Source: an uncultured Mycoplasmatota bacterium (GTDB lineage Bacteria > Bacillota_I > Bacilli_A > RF39 > UBA660). From it: 64,000 bases of DNA. The stretch covers positions 1-64,000 of the forward strand of contig UQVP01000002.1 of NCBI GenBank assembly GCA_900544605.1. Direction: 5' to 3'. Under the pieces are notes generated by a model. That model saw only the letters and a program-made list of their open reading frames with translations. It did not search any database and was not told the origin of the DNA. Shown one piece after another: positions 54,279-63,649 of the stretch (positions are counted from its first letter, which is position 1; the number at the start of each line of letters is the position of its first letter). The position numbers and the translations under genes were made by a program.

Positions 54279-54492
54279 AGAAAAGAAATTTGAAGATAAG
54301 ATTAAAGAATTAGAAACAATTATTAATGAACTAGAAAGTGGAAACATTGATTTAGAAGAATCAATTAATAAATATACAGAGGCCATGAAACTAGTAAAAG
54401 AATGTGATGATAAGTTAAAAAATATTGAAAAACAAGTAAGTAAGATTGTTATGGAAAATGGCGAAGAAAAAGATTTTGAAATAGATGAATAG
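54268..54492 (+). CDS. xseB: Exodeoxyribonuclease VII small subunit
   Basis: A 74-aa helical hairpin protein that binds along the coiled coil of XseA. It starts with GTG at 54268 preceded by ATGGAGGTAC. The family pattern is KKFEDKIKELETIINELESGNIDLEESINKYTEAMKLVKECDDKL. The overlap with xseA suggests coupled translation to fix the subunit ratio. The 11 residues after IEKQVSKIV are the usual variable tail. Confidence 0.94.
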   Translation: MENKEKKFEDKIKELETIINELESGNIDLEESINKYTEAMKLVKECDDKLKNIEKQVSKIVMENGEEKDFEIDE

Positions 54493-54520
54493 AAAAGATA
54501 ATTATTACTAAATAGAAGTT

Positions 54521-54543
54521 AAGTACCATAGTGGTACTTTTTT
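54521..54543 (+). terminator. Terminator of nusB-xseA-xseB
   Basis: AAGTACCA (54521-54528), TAG, TGGTACTT (54532-54539), then TTTT. Confidence 0.9.
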
Positions 54544-54549
54544 CATATT

Positions 54550-54577
54550 GTCACTAACTAGTCACTTACGTTATAAT
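54550..54577 (+). promoter_or_regulatory. Promoter with 11-bp-spaced direct repeat, probable response-regulator site
   Basis: GTCACT at 54550-54555 and again at 54561-54566 (11 bp apart, one helical turn) lie where the -35 box would be, 5 bp before TATAAT (54572-54577). This is the architecture of activation by OmpR-family regulators. The regulator encoded at 57965-58621 is the natural candidate. Confidence 0.55.
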
Positions 54578-54604
54578 ATAATTAATCTGTAAAGGAGATG
54601 TTTT

Positions 54605-55276
54605 ATGGAAATATTAAGAGTAGAAAATTTAACTAAAATATATGGAAAAGGAACTACTAAAGTTGTAGCTTTAGATGATGTTTCTTTTAAAGTAGATAAA
54701 GGAGAGTTTGTTGCGATAGTAGGAGCTAGTGGTTCTGGAAAGTCCACACTTCTTCATCTTATTGGGGGAGTTGATAGACCTACTAAGGGAAAAGTATATA
54801 TTGATGGTAATGATATATATGATTTAGATGATGATAAACTAGCTATATTTAGAAGAAGACAAATAGGGCTTATATATCAATTTTATAATCTAATACCAAT
54901 TTTAAACGTAGAAGAAAATATTACTTTACCTTTAGAACTTGATCATCAAAAGGTAGATGTTTTAGAACTTAAAAATTTACTTAAGACTTTAGGACTTGAA
55001 AATAGAAAAAATCATTTACCTAATGAGCTTTCGGGAGGGCAACAACAAAGAACTTCGATAGGAAGAGCACTTATTACTAATCCTGCGATTATTTTAGCGG
55101 ATGAACCTACTGGTAACTTAGATTCAAAGGCAAGTGATGAAATAGTTGATTTGTTAAAAAAATCAAATAGAGACTATAATCAAACAATAATTATGATTAC
55201 ACACAATTTAGAAATAGCAAAGAGTGCAGATAGAATTATAAAATTAGAAGATGGGAAAATAGTTAAGGAGGTGTAG
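54605..55276 (+). CDS. ABC exporter ATP-binding protein (MacB/LolD/BceA type)
   Basis: A 223-aa ATPase. Walker A is GASGSGKSTL (about 38-47), Q-loop IYQFYNLIP, signature LSGGQQQRTSIGRAL, Walker B AIILADEPTGNLD, then ITHN. It energises the FtsX-type permease encoded 1 bp downstream. Such type VII ABC systems act as mechanotransducers or remove peptide antibiotics and lipids from the membrane. An AAAGGAGATG site precedes the ATG. It is grouped with a two-component system, as in peptide-antibiotic resistance modules. Confidence 0.95.
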   Translation: MEILRVENLTKIYGKGTTKVVALDDVSFKVDKGEFVAIVGASGSGKSTLLHLIGGVDRPTKGKVYIDGNDIYDLDDDKLAIFRRRQIGLIYQFYNLIPILNVEENITLPLELDHQKVDVLELKNLLKTLGLENRKNHLPNELSGGQQQRTSIGRALITNPAIILADEPTGNLDSKASDEIVDLLKKSNRDYNQTIIMITHNLEIAKSADRIIKLEDGKIVKEV

Positions 55277-55277
55277 T

Positions 55278-57917
55278 ATGAATATTCTTAACCGTTTAAC
55301 CCAAAAAAATTTAAAACTAAATAAAAAAAGAACAATTGTTACTATTGTAGGAATTATTCTTTCAGTTGCACTTATTACCGCGCTTTCTAGTTTAGTTGTA
55401 AGTTTTAGAAAGAGTTTAGTTTACTTTGAAAAGATGTTACGTGGTAATTTTCATTATGGATACTTAAATGTTTCCTATGATGATTTAAAATATTTTAAAA
55501 ATAATCCTAATATTGAATCGTATTATGTAACTGGCAATATTGGATATGCCGAGTTAAAAGAAAGTCAAAATAAGTCTAAACCATATATATTTGTATTAGG
55601 AATGAATGATTATGCTTTAAAAAATAGTGGTTTAGAACTTATTGATGGTAAATTACCAGAAAATGAAGGAGAAATAGTTATTCCAAATCACTTAAGAACC
55701 AATGGACGTGTTAAAAACTATAATATTGGGGATACCATTAAATTAACAATTGGAAAAAGAATGTTTGATGGAAGAGAATTAGATCAAAATACTATGTATT
55801 ATGGTAGTGATGATTTCAACAAGGATGCTGAAGTGTTTGAACCTTCTTTCGAAAGGGAATATAAAATTGTAGGAATTGTTGAAAGACCAAGTTATAATAT
55901 TGAACCTTATTCAACCCCTGGTTTTACTTTTATTACATATCTAAAGGATAGTAATGTTAGTTCATATAATGTTTATACAAGATATACAAAAAATGGAATA
56001 AAAAACCAATATAAAGTGACTGCTAATATATTAGGAATAGATGAAAATTTATTTGTTAAAACTAAGGGTGGTAGTGAACCAATTGATGAAGAAACGTTTG
56101 ATAAGCTTAGAGACGAACTAGAAAAAGCTAAGTATGAAATGACAACAAATGATTATTTAGTAAGTTTAGAATATTTAACTACTGGTGATAATACTCTTAA
56201 TTTCTTGTATACAGTTGCAGGAATAGTAACAATTATTATAATAGTTACTTCTGTTTATTGTATTAAGAATAGTTTTGATATATCAATTACTGAAAAAACA
56301 AAACAATATGGAATGTTAAGAAGTGTTGGAGCAATTAGTAAGCAAATAAAGAGAAATGTTTTATATGAAGCATTTATATTAGGTATTATAGGTATTCCTA
56401 TAGGTATTTTAAGTGGAATTCTAGCTGCATTCATCTTAATTCAAGTATCTAATCATTTACTTGGTGCTACTATACAAATAAGACTTATATTTTCAATTTC
56501 TTTTATATCTATTGTTATATCTATTTTACTAAGTATATTAACTATTTATCTTTCAGCACGTAAAAGCGCTAGGAGAGCATCTAAAATATCACCTATAACA
56601 GCTATTAGAAACAGTGGTGATATAAAGATTAAATCAAAAAAATTAAGAACACCAAAATTAATCAAAAACATATTTGGTATAGGTGGAGTAGTTTCTTATA
56701 AAAATTTGAAAAGAAGCCGTAAAAAATATCGTACTACTATTATATCTATTATAATTTGTGTCTCTGTTTTTATTGCTTTATATTCTTTTGTTAATTTAGC
56801 TTTCCGCTTCATTAAAGTAGAAATGGGGGAAATTAGTTACAATATAAATGTTAATATGTCTTTAACTAATGATAAAGAAAAATATATAACTGAAATAGTA
56901 GAATTAGATAATATTAAAAGATATTCAGTAAACAAATATTATAATTTCTATATAGATAAATCTTATATAAATGAAGACTATAAAAGTTTCGCTAATACAT
57001 ATAAAGATCAAGCTTTTATAAGTCTGATATCTGTAAGTGACTCCGAATATAGAAGTTATCTAAAAAAACTAAATTTAAGCTATAATGATGCAAAAGATAA
57101 AGGAATTCTTATTAATAATAGTATTATAAACACTTATGAAAATGAAGAACAAAAGAAAATAGAAACAAATATGCTAAATGTAAAAGAGAATGATAATTTA
57201 AAAGGAAACATAATTATATATACCGATAAAAAGGATGATAAAAATGATGATAAAAAGGTTTCACAAAATATAGATATTGTTAAGACAACTGATATAAGAC
57301 CTTTTGGATTAGAAAATGTATATATGTATCCTATTATCATTGTAAATGAAAATTATATAAAGGATATTGATGCTAATTCGGTAGATATATTTATTGATTC
57401 AAGCAATCCAGATAAACTTCAAGATGAAATAGACAAGTTATTATCAACAGAGGAATATAATCTAAATAATATAGCTAAAAGTGCTAGAGAAATGAATTCA
57501 CTTTACACATTAATTGCTATTTTCTTATATGGATTTATAGCTGTTATTGCTCTTATTGGGATAACAAACATCTTTAATACAATTACAACTAATATGGAAC
57601 TTAGAAGCAGAGAATTTGCTACCTTAAAGAGCGTGGGAATGACAAAAAAAGAGTTTAATCGTATGATTCGCTTGGAAAGCTTCTTCTACGGAATGAAGTC
57701 ACTACTAATTGGTCTTCCTATAGGTATATTCTTATCTTATTTGATATTTAAAGCACTTACATCTGGATCTTTAGTAATTAAATATCAATTGCCTTGGGGA
57801 GGAATAATCATTAGTGTACTTGCTGTATTGATCTTAATTTTCTTTATTATGAGATATTCAATTAATAAAATTAATAAACAAAACGTAATAGAAACAATAA
57901 GAAATGAAAACATTTAA
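55278..57917 (+). CDS. FtsX/MacB-type ABC permease
   Basis: An 879-aa permease made of two FtsX-like halves. Helix 1 (about 18-40) is followed by a large outer domain (42-310) and three helices (about 315-430); then helix 5 (about 485-510), a second outer domain (515-745), and three more helices (750-870). Both halves carry the conserved cytoplasmic pattern (KQYGMLRSVGAISKQIKR and REFATLKSVGMTKKEFNR). This eight-helix, two-domain layout is unlike the ten-helix, one-domain BceB. The substrate is unknown; antimicrobial peptides are the usual inference from the neighbouring two-component genes. Confidence 0.92.
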   Translation: MNILNRLTQKNLKLNKKRTIVTIVGIILSVALITALSSLVVSFRKSLVYFEKMLRGNFHYGYLNVSYDDLKYFKNNPNIESYYVTGNIGYAELKESQNKSKPYIFVLGMNDYALKNSGLELIDGKLPENEGEIVIPNHLRTNGRVKNYNIGDTIKLTIGKRMFDGRELDQNTMYYGSDDFNKDAEVFEPSFEREYKIVGIVERPSYNIEPYSTPGFTFITYLKDSNVSSYNVYTRYTKNGIKNQYKVTANILGIDENLFVKTKGGSEPIDEETFDKLRDELEKAKYEMTTNDYLVSLEYLTTGDNTLNFLYTVAGIVTIIIIVTSVYCIKNSFDISITEKTKQYGMLRSVGAISKQIKRNVLYEAFILGIIGIPIGILSGILAAFILIQVSNHLLGATIQIRLIFSISFISIVISILLSILTIYLSARKSARRASKISPITAIRNSGDIKIKSKKLRTPKLIKNIFGIGGVVSYKNLKRSRKKYRTTIISIIICVSVFIALYSFVNLAFRFIKVEMGEISYNINVNMSLTNDKEKYITEIVELDNIKRYSVNKYYNFYIDKSYINEDYKSFANTYKDQAFISLISVSDSEYRSYLKKLNLSYNDAKDKGILINNSIINTYENEEQKKIETNMLNVKENDNLKGNIIIYTDKKDDKNDDKKVSQNIDIVKTTDIRPFGLENVYMYPIIIVNENYIKDIDANSVDIFIDSSNPDKLQDEIDKLLSTEEYNLNNIAKSAREMNSLYTLIAIFLYGFIAVIALIGITNIFNTITTNMELRSREFATLKSVGMTKKEFNRMIRLESFFYGMKSLLIGLPIGIFLSYLIFKALTSGSLVIKYQLPWGGIIISVLAVLILIFFIMRYSINKINKQNVIETIRNENI

Positions 57918-57937
57918 AAAGGGATTTATCCCTTTTT
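57916..57937 (+). terminator. Hairpin between the permease and regulator genes
   Basis: AAAAAGGGA pairs with TCCCTTTTT across TTTA. It could separate the transporter and regulator transcripts; a TATAAT follows at 57940-57945. Confidence 0.8.
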
Positions 57938-57964
57938 ATGTTATAATTTAAGTAGGTGATAAAA

Positions 57965-58621
57965 ATGAATATATTACTAATTGAAGATAACGAAAGTATT
58001 ATAAAAGGTTTAGAATATGCTTTTAAACAAAATAATTTTAATTTAGTATATAAAAGTGATTTAAAAAGTGCTAAAGAGTATTTGATAAAAAACAAACCCA
58101 ATATTATAATCTTAGATATATCACTACCAGATGGTAATGGATATATATTTTATAAAAACAATATTAAAGAAAAGAAAATACCAACTATTTTTTTAACTGC
58201 TAATGATGATGAAGATAATATTGTTAATTGTTTGGAAGATGGAGCAGAAGATTATATTACAAAACCATTTTCAACTAGAGAATTAGTTGCTCGTATTAAC
58301 AGAATACTTTCTAAAAATAAAAGTAATAATATAATTAACGTTAAAGATATAACATTTGATTTAGATAAAATGGAAGTTTATAAAAATAATGATAAAATTA
58401 ATCTGACAAGTTTAGAGCTTAAAATTTTAAGTTTACTTTTTGAAAATATTAATAAAGTAATTACTAGGAATTATATAATAGAAAATATTTGGAAATGGAC
58501 TGGTAATGATGTAAATGACAATACTGTTACTGTTTATTTAAAACGAATTAGAGAAAAATTAGATTCTGATATTATTATTACTCTAAAAGGAATTGGATAT
58601 AGGATTGATGAACATGAATAA
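57965..58621 (+). CDS. OmpR-family response regulator of the ABC exporter module
   Basis: A 218-aa protein. ATG 57965 has a GTAGGTGATAAA site; the in-frame GTG at 57956 is inside it. The receiver has LIEDNES, phosphoacceptor Asp in IIILDISLPDGNGY and Lys in TKPFSTRE. The winged helix (about 125-218) includes INLTSLELKILSLLFEN and NTVTVYLKRIREKL. Likely target: the promoter at 54550-54577. It has its own upstream TATAAT and overlaps the kinase gene by 8 bp. Confidence 0.93.
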   Translation: MNILLIEDNESIIKGLEYAFKQNNFNLVYKSDLKSAKEYLIKNKPNIIILDISLPDGNGYIFYKNNIKEKKIPTIFLTANDDEDNIVNCLEDGAEDYITKPFSTRELVARINRILSKNKSNNIINVKDITFDLDKMEVYKNNDKINLTSLELKILSLLFENINKVITRNYIIENIWKWTGNDVNDNTVTVYLKRIREKLDSDIIITLKGIGYRIDEHE

Positions 58622-59825
58622 TAAAGTATATTTAAAAAAATATTTAAGACTAATTATCATTTTAAGTATTATATCAATTATTAGTTTTACGATAATATCT
58701 GGGATACAATATAAGAAATATAAAGATAATTTTAATAATAAAATTAATGGTATTATGAACTTGGTTTTAGATAAAAATCCCGATATAACTAAAGATGAAC
58801 TATTTGATATATTAATTTCAGAAGATAAGTATGATAATATGCTAAAAGAATATGGTTATGATTTAAATAACAATGACCTAATTAAAGAAAATGAATTAAC
58901 TTTTAAGCATCAATTAGTGTTTAATATAATTGTTCTTATTATAACATGGTTAATAATAATTATAATATTTTATTTATATGATCATAATAAAGAAAAGAAA
59001 ATTAGAAAAATAACCGAATATATAAAAGAAATAAATAAACGTAATTATAAAATAGATATTGATGATAATAATGAAGATGAATTATCTATTTTAAAAAATG
59101 AGCTTTATAAAACAACAGTTATGTTAAGAGAACTTGCCGATAATTCTCTTAATGACAAAAAAGAATTAAAGAAAGCTTTAGAAGATATTTCTCATCAATT
59201 AAAAACACCTCTTACATCAATTATAATTATGCTTGATAATATCATTGACAATCCTAGTATGGATGATAAAACTAAACTAGATTTTATTAACGATATTAAA
59301 AGAGAATCATTAAACATAAACTTTTTAGTGCAAGCTATTTTAAAGTTATCAAAATTTGATGTTAATGTTATTAAGTTTGATAATAAAGATAATGATTTAA
59401 ATAAAATTGTTAAAGAAACTGTTAAAAATGTCTCTAGCATTTGTGATTTAAAAAATGTTTTAATAGAAGTAAGTTATTGTGATAAAGCAATTATCAATTT
59501 TGATTATAAATGGCAAATAGAAGCAATTAGTAATGTTTTAAAAAATGCGATTGAACATTCAAAAGAATTTAGTACTGTTAAAATAAAACTAGAAAATAAT
59601 AAATTATATGCAAAAGTTTCCATCATTGATAATGGTGTTGGTATTGATAAAGAAGATTTAAAACATATATTTGAAAGATTTTATAAAGGAAAAAATTCCT
59701 CTAAAGATAGTGTAGGAATTGGTCTTGCACTTGCTAAATCAATTATAGAAGCAAGTAATGGTCTTATTGATGTAAAATCAAAAAAAGATGAAGGTACTAT
59801 ATTTGAAATAAAATATTTTAAATAA
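58614..59825 (+). CDS. Sensor histidine kinase of the ABC exporter module
   Basis: A 403-aa kinase if started at ATG 58614; ATG 58608 is equally possible by spacing to AGGA. Two helices (about 11-30 and 103-124) enclose about 70 extracytoplasmic residues, so it is not the minimal intramembrane-sensing BceS type. Then come DHp with LEDISHQLKTPLTSI (phosphoacceptor His) and the ATPase domain with ISNVLKNAIEHS, DNGVGI and VGIGLALAKSI. It pairs with the upstream regulator, which it overlaps. Confidence 0.92.
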   Translation: MNNKVYLKKYLRLIIILSIISIISFTIISGIQYKKYKDNFNNKINGIMNLVLDKNPDITKDELFDILISEDKYDNMLKEYGYDLNNNDLIKENELTFKHQLVFNIIVLIITWLIIIIIFYLYDHNKEKKIRKITEYIKEINKRNYKIDIDDNNEDELSILKNELYKTTVMLRELADNSLNDKKELKKALEDISHQLKTPLTSIIIMLDNIIDNPSMDDKTKLDFINDIKRESLNINFLVQAILKLSKFDVNVIKFDNKDNDLNKIVKETVKNVSSICDLKNVLIEVSYCDKAIINFDYKWQIEAISNVLKNAIEHSKEFSTVKIKLENNKLYAKVSIIDNGVGIDKEDLKHIFERFYKGKNSSKDSVGIGLALAKSIIEASNGLIDVKSKKDEGTIFEIKYFK

Positions 59826-59830
59826 TAGTA

Positions 59831-59859
59831 TTGACAAAAGTGATATTTTTATATATATT
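59831..59859 (+). promoter_or_regulatory. Sigma-A promoter of the ABC-2 exporter leader
   Basis: TTGACA (59831-59836), 17 bp, TATATT (59854-59859). Start predicted near 59866, leaving a leader of about 120 nt. Confidence 0.75.
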
Positions 59860-59865
59860 TAAAGA

Positions 59866-59978
59866 GACGTTTTGCAAAGAATCTACAATTTAATAATTAC
59901 AACAGAGTATCTACATAGAAATATGTGGTTTTTTGCGTTATATGAAAACATTTGTTGATTCTTTGCGTGGAGAGGAGT
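59866..59978 (+). promoter_or_regulatory. Leader with intrinsic terminator and long-range stem (putative attenuator)
   Basis: A hairpin CTACATA-GAAA-TATGTGG (59911-59928) is followed by TTTTTTG, a good terminator inside the leader. Around it, GCAAAGAATCTACAA (59874-59888) is complementary, with one mismatch, to TTGTTGATTCTTTGC (59952-59966), which ends just before the ribosome site GGAGAGGAG (59970-59978). The two could control termination and translation of the exporter genes. No known riboswitch class is recognised. Confidence 0.6.
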
Positions 59979-59985
59979 TGATAAA

Positions 59986-60966
59986 ATGTCATTCATCACG
60001 GTTAGGCACATAAACAAAACTTTTAAGGTGCCTATAAAATCAGAGGGAAAATTTAGTACTCTGAGAGACTTCTTTAATAGAAAGTATAGATATATTAAAG
60101 CTATTGATGATATATCATTTTCTATTAAAAAAGGAGAAATAGTTGGATATATCGGTCCAAATGGAGCTGGTAAAAGTACAACTATTAAGATTCTTTCGGG
60201 AATATTAGTTCCGGATAGCGGTAACGTAATAATAGATAAAAAAGTTCCGTGGACTAATAGAAAAGAATACGTCTCTGAAATTGGTGTAGTGTTTGGGCAG
60301 CGTAGTCAATTATGGTGGGATATTCCGGCTATAGATTCATTTAATCTTTTGAAAGATATTTATAAGCTTGATGATAAAGAGTATAAAAAAACATTAAATG
60401 AATTAATTGCTTTGTTAAATCTTAAAGATATTATAAATGTTCCAGTTCGACAATTAAGTTTAGGCTCAAGAATGAGATGTGAAATAGCCGCATCACTTCT
60501 TCATAAACCTAAAATTTTATTTCTTGATGAACCAACGATAGGTTTAGATGCAGTTTCTAAAAAGATTGTTCGTGAATTTATTAAAAAGATTAACAAAAAA
60601 GATAAAGTAACTATCATTTTAACTACACACGATATGAGTGATATTGAAGCTCTAGCTAAAAGAATTATTTTAATAGGGAAAGGAAAAGTTTTATATGATG
60701 GGACTTTATCTAAACTAAAGAAAGAATATGATTATTTAAGAAAAATTAAAATAGATACCAAAGATAAAATAAGTGTAGATGAAGACTATGTAGTTTCACA
60801 AACTAATACTAAAGATAGTATAGAATTTGTTATAGATATCAGAAAGACAGAAATTAGTAGTTTTATAAACTTAATCTCATCCAAAATATCAATTATTGAT
60901 ATAGATGTTGATAGTGGAAATATTGATGAACTAATCGTTAGATTGTATGAGGATTTTAAAATATGA
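59986..60966 (+). CDS. ABC-2 exporter ATP-binding protein (COG4586 type)
   Basis: A 326-aa ATPase. Walker A is GPNGAGKSTT (about 56-65), the COG4586-like segment GVVFGQRSQLWWDIPAIDSF follows, signature LSLGSRMRCEIAASLL, Walker B ILFLDEPTIGLD, switch TTHDMSDIEAL. A C-terminal extension (about 240-326) is typical of ABC-2 exporter ATPases. It works with the two PF06182-type permeases downstream. The substrate is unknown. It overlaps the next gene by 4 bp. Confidence 0.94.
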   Translation: MSFITVRHINKTFKVPIKSEGKFSTLRDFFNRKYRYIKAIDDISFSIKKGEIVGYIGPNGAGKSTTIKILSGILVPDSGNVIIDKKVPWTNRKEYVSEIGVVFGQRSQLWWDIPAIDSFNLLKDIYKLDDKEYKKTLNELIALLNLKDIINVPVRQLSLGSRMRCEIAASLLHKPKILFLDEPTIGLDAVSKKIVREFIKKINKKDKVTIILTTHDMSDIEALAKRIILIGKGKVLYDGTLSKLKKEYDYLRKIKIDTKDKISVDEDYVVSQTNTKDSIEFVIDIRKTEISSFINLISSKISIIDIDVDSGNIDELIVRLYEDFKI

Positions 60967-61766
60967 AATCATATTTATCATATTTTAAGTTAAAATTCAC
61001 CACAGGACTTCAATATCGAGCTGCTGCACTTGCGGGTATGGCAACACAATTATTCTTTGGTTTTGCTTTCATTTCTGTTTATATAGCTTGTTATAATTCT
61101 GGGAATAATAATCTTCCTATGGAACTTTCAAAGCTTGTCAGTTATTTATGGTTATGTCAGATATTTTTTAGTTTTACATATGTTTTTTATCGTGATAAAG
61201 AGATAATTAATATGATTATATCTGGAAACATATCATATGAACTATGTAGACCCCAAGATTTATATTTTATGTGGTGGGCTAGAATGTATGGTGATCGTCT
61301 TTCTAAAGTAGTTCTTCGCTTTTTACCTATTTTATGTATTGCACTTATACTACCAAACCCTTACAATTTAAATTTAGAAATTAGTTTATATCGCTTTTTA
61401 ATTTTTATCATTATTTTTATTCTTTCAAGTATTTTAATTACATCATTGTCAGTTTTATATCATGTTATATGTATATTTACTTTAGATGATAGAGGAATTA
61501 TTAACATATTTATGGTTATTGCCGATATATTGTCAGGATCTTTTGTTCCAGTTCCTTTCTTTCCAACATTTATTCAAAAAATAAATAATTATCTTCCGTT
61601 TAGGTATATTAGTGATTTCCCATTTAGATTTTATGTAGGAGATATTAATTTTAATGAATGTTATATTAGTATAATAGTTCAAATTATTTGGATATTTATA
61701 CTTATGATAACAGGAAAAATACTTATGAAAAAAGCTTTAAAGAAAGCTGTTATACAAGGAGGATAA
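60963..61766 (+). CDS. ABC-2 permease subunit (PF06182, COG4587-like)
   Basis: A 267-aa membrane protein with six predicted helices. The opening FKLKFTTGLQYRAAALAGMATQLFFGF and the middle SYELCRPQDLYFMWWARMYGDRLSKVVLRFLP are typical of the first permease of COG4586-4587-3694 exporters, as is the late LSGSFVPVPFFP and LPFRYISDFPFRFYVG. It forms a heterodimer with the next protein. The start overlaps the ATPase gene; the next gene starts 2 bp after its stop. Confidence 0.92.
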   Translation: MKSYLSYFKLKFTTGLQYRAAALAGMATQLFFGFAFISVYIACYNSGNNNLPMELSKLVSYLWLCQIFFSFTYVFYRDKEIINMIISGNISYELCRPQDLYFMWWARMYGDRLSKVVLRFLPILCIALILPNPYNLNLEISLYRFLIFIIIFILSSILITSLSVLYHVICIFTLDDRGIINIFMVIADILSGSFVPVPFFPTFIQKINNYLPFRYISDFPFRFYVGDINFNECYISIIVQIIWIFILMITGKILMKKALKKAVIQGG

Positions 61767-61768
61767 AC

Positions 61769-62545
61769 ATGAAATTATATTTAAAATTTTTAAACGTTCA
61801 TTTCAAAAGCGCCTTACAATATAAAACATCATTTATACTATCATTTATAGCTAATATTTTTGATACTTTAGGATATTGCTTTACTATTTATTGCTTATTT
61901 AGTAAAATTGACAACATTGGAGGTTTTAATTTATACGAAGTGTTATTAACATTTGCTATTATTAATTTTGGGCATTCCTTTTGTTCATCATTTTTTAGAG
62001 GTATAGATCAATTTGATGACTTAATAATTTCTGGAGGATTTGATAAACTTTTAATTAGACCGCAGAACATTTTATTACAAATATGTGGAGAGCAGATAAG
62101 TTTTACAAAAATGGCCCGTTTTATTTTTTCGACTTTAATACTAATATATGCATCAATAAAAATTGAAATAAATTGGAGTATCTTGAAATTGATAACTTTG
62201 TTACTTATGATCATCAGCTCTGTTATTGTGTTTTTAAGTATCTTTATATTATCTGCAGCGTACTGCTTTATAACTTTTAAAGGATTAGAAGTAAGAAATG
62301 TTTTTACCGATGGTGGAAAGCACATGGCTCAGTATCCAATTGGTATATTTAATAAAGGCATAATATATTTTTTTACTTTTATTATTCCTTTAGGATTTGT
62401 TAATTATTATCCGTTATTGTTTTTAATTGGAAAAACCAATAATTATTTTGTTGCTATTTCTCCATTAATAACGATTATATATTTAATACCATCGCTTTTT
62501 ATTTTTTACAAAGGCGTCAAAAAATATTCTAGTGTTGGTTCATAA
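61769..62545 (+). CDS. ABC-2 permease subunit (PF06182, COG3694-like)
   Basis: A 258-aa membrane protein with six predicted helices. ATG 61769 after CAAGGAGGATAAAC is clear; the longer frame overlaps the upstream gene. The start FLNVHFKSALQYKTSFILSFIANIFDTLG, the loop FFRGIDQFDDLIISGGFDKLLIRPQNILLQICGE and late FTFIIPLGFVNYYPLLFLIGK fit the second permease of this exporter class. It completes the three-gene exporter. Confidence 0.92.
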   Translation: MKLYLKFLNVHFKSALQYKTSFILSFIANIFDTLGYCFTIYCLFSKIDNIGGFNLYEVLLTFAIINFGHSFCSSFFRGIDQFDDLIISGGFDKLLIRPQNILLQICGEQISFTKMARFIFSTLILIYASIKIEINWSILKLITLLLMIISSVIVFLSIFILSAAYCFITFKGLEVRNVFTDGGKHMAQYPIGIFNKGIIYFFTFIIPLGFVNYYPLLFLIGKTNNYFVAISPLITIIYLIPSLFIFYKGVKKYSSVGS

Positions 62546-62629
62546 TTAATACCACTTTTTTCTTCTAATAATAAAAACATAAATCAACATAATATTAATG
62601 TAGTCTGTGTTATGTAAAGGAGATGTTTT

Positions 62630-63616
62630 ATGTTTTTTAAAAAATTTAAAAAAGCATGTCTAACGCTTCTTCTTTCACTATTTATTATTCCAATAAATGC
62701 ACTTGCTTATTCAGATTACATTATCGCTGGTGGAGAGAATATCGGTATAGAGATTAAAGCAAAAGGAATTATCGTTGTTGGTGTTTATAAAGTAGGAGAT
62801 AATTATCCTGCAAGTGAAGCCGGAATAAAAGTAGGAGATATTATTACAAGTATCAATGATGAAGTAGTCGCAAATATCTCTGATTTATCTTCAAAAATAA
62901 ATACTCGTGGTGATGATAATATTAAAATTGGATATGTAAGAGACAATATTAGTGATTATACCAATTTAAAATTATATAAAGATAACGATGTTTATAAAAC
63001 TGGATTATATGTAAAAGATTCTATTTCTGGAATAGGAACGTTAACATATATAGATCCTAACACTCGTCTTTTCGGTGCTTTAGGACATGAAATAATAGAA
63101 AAAAGCACTGGTAAAATATTAGAAGTAAAAGATGGTAAAATATATGCGTCTAGTGTAACTAATATTGAGCCAAGTGTTAATGGTGTTCCAGGCGAGAAAA
63201 ACGCTAAATTAAATAGTGATGAAGTATTAGGAGATATCTTTGAAAACACGAGTAAAGGAATATTTGGTAATTACAAATTAGAAACAAATACTGGTAAAAT
63301 ATATAAAGTAGGAAAAATATCTGATATAAAAAAAGGAGACGCTATTATCAGAACTGTTATTGATAAAGACAATGTAGAAGAATTTGCTATTAATATTATT
63401 AAAATAAATAATAGTGGTGAAACAAAAAATATTGTTTTTGAAATAACAGATAAAAATTTACTTGAAAAAACTGGTGGTATAATTCAAGGAATGAGTGGAT
63501 CACCTATCATTCAAGGTGATTTTATTATTGGAGCAGTAACCCACGTTGTAGTTGATGATACTACAAAGGGATATGGAATATTAATTACTAACATGTTAGA
63601 AGAAGCAGAAAACTAG
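62630..63616 (+). CDS. spoIVB: SpoIVB serine peptidase
   Basis: A 328-aa secreted peptidase (MEROPS S55). An N-terminal signal/anchor (about 8-26) is followed by a PDZ domain (about 45-105: ASEAGIKVGDIITSINDEVV) and the peptidase domain with His in LFGALGHE (153) and Ser in QGMSGSPII (291). The His-Ser spacing is close to that in Bacillus (236 and 378). In Bacillus it is made in the forespore and cleaves SpoIVFA to activate pro-sigma-K processing. It is shorter at the N-terminus than Bacillus SpoIVB (about 426 aa). spo0A, its usual neighbour, is not here. GTAAAGGAGATG site. Confidence 0.94.
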   Translation: MFFKKFKKACLTLLLSLFIIPINALAYSDYIIAGGENIGIEIKAKGIIVVGVYKVGDNYPASEAGIKVGDIITSINDEVVANISDLSSKINTRGDDNIKIGYVRDNISDYTNLKLYKDNDVYKTGLYVKDSISGIGTLTYIDPNTRLFGALGHEIIEKSTGKILEVKDGKIYASSVTNIEPSVNGVPGEKNAKLNSDEVLGDIFENTSKGIFGNYKLETNTGKIYKVGKISDIKKGDAIIRTVIDKDNVEEFAINIIKINNSGETKNIVFEITDKNLLEKTGGIIQGMSGSPIIQGDFIIGAVTHVVVDDTTKGYGILITNMLEEAEN

Positions 63617-63634
63617 ATTTCTAGTTTTCTTTTT
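63607..63634 (+). terminator. Terminator of spoIVB
   Basis: AGAAAACTAGA (63607-63617) pairs with TCTAGTTTTCT (63620-63630), then TTTT. It includes the stop codon. Confidence 0.88.
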
Positions 63635-63649
63635 GCTATAATATGTATC

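Noticed and set aside
54605..59825. Classical Bce-type antibiotic resistance module
   Set aside because: The permease has two FtsX halves with two outer domains and the kinase has an outer domain of about 70 residues, unlike BceB and BceS. I keep only the general exporter plus two-component call.
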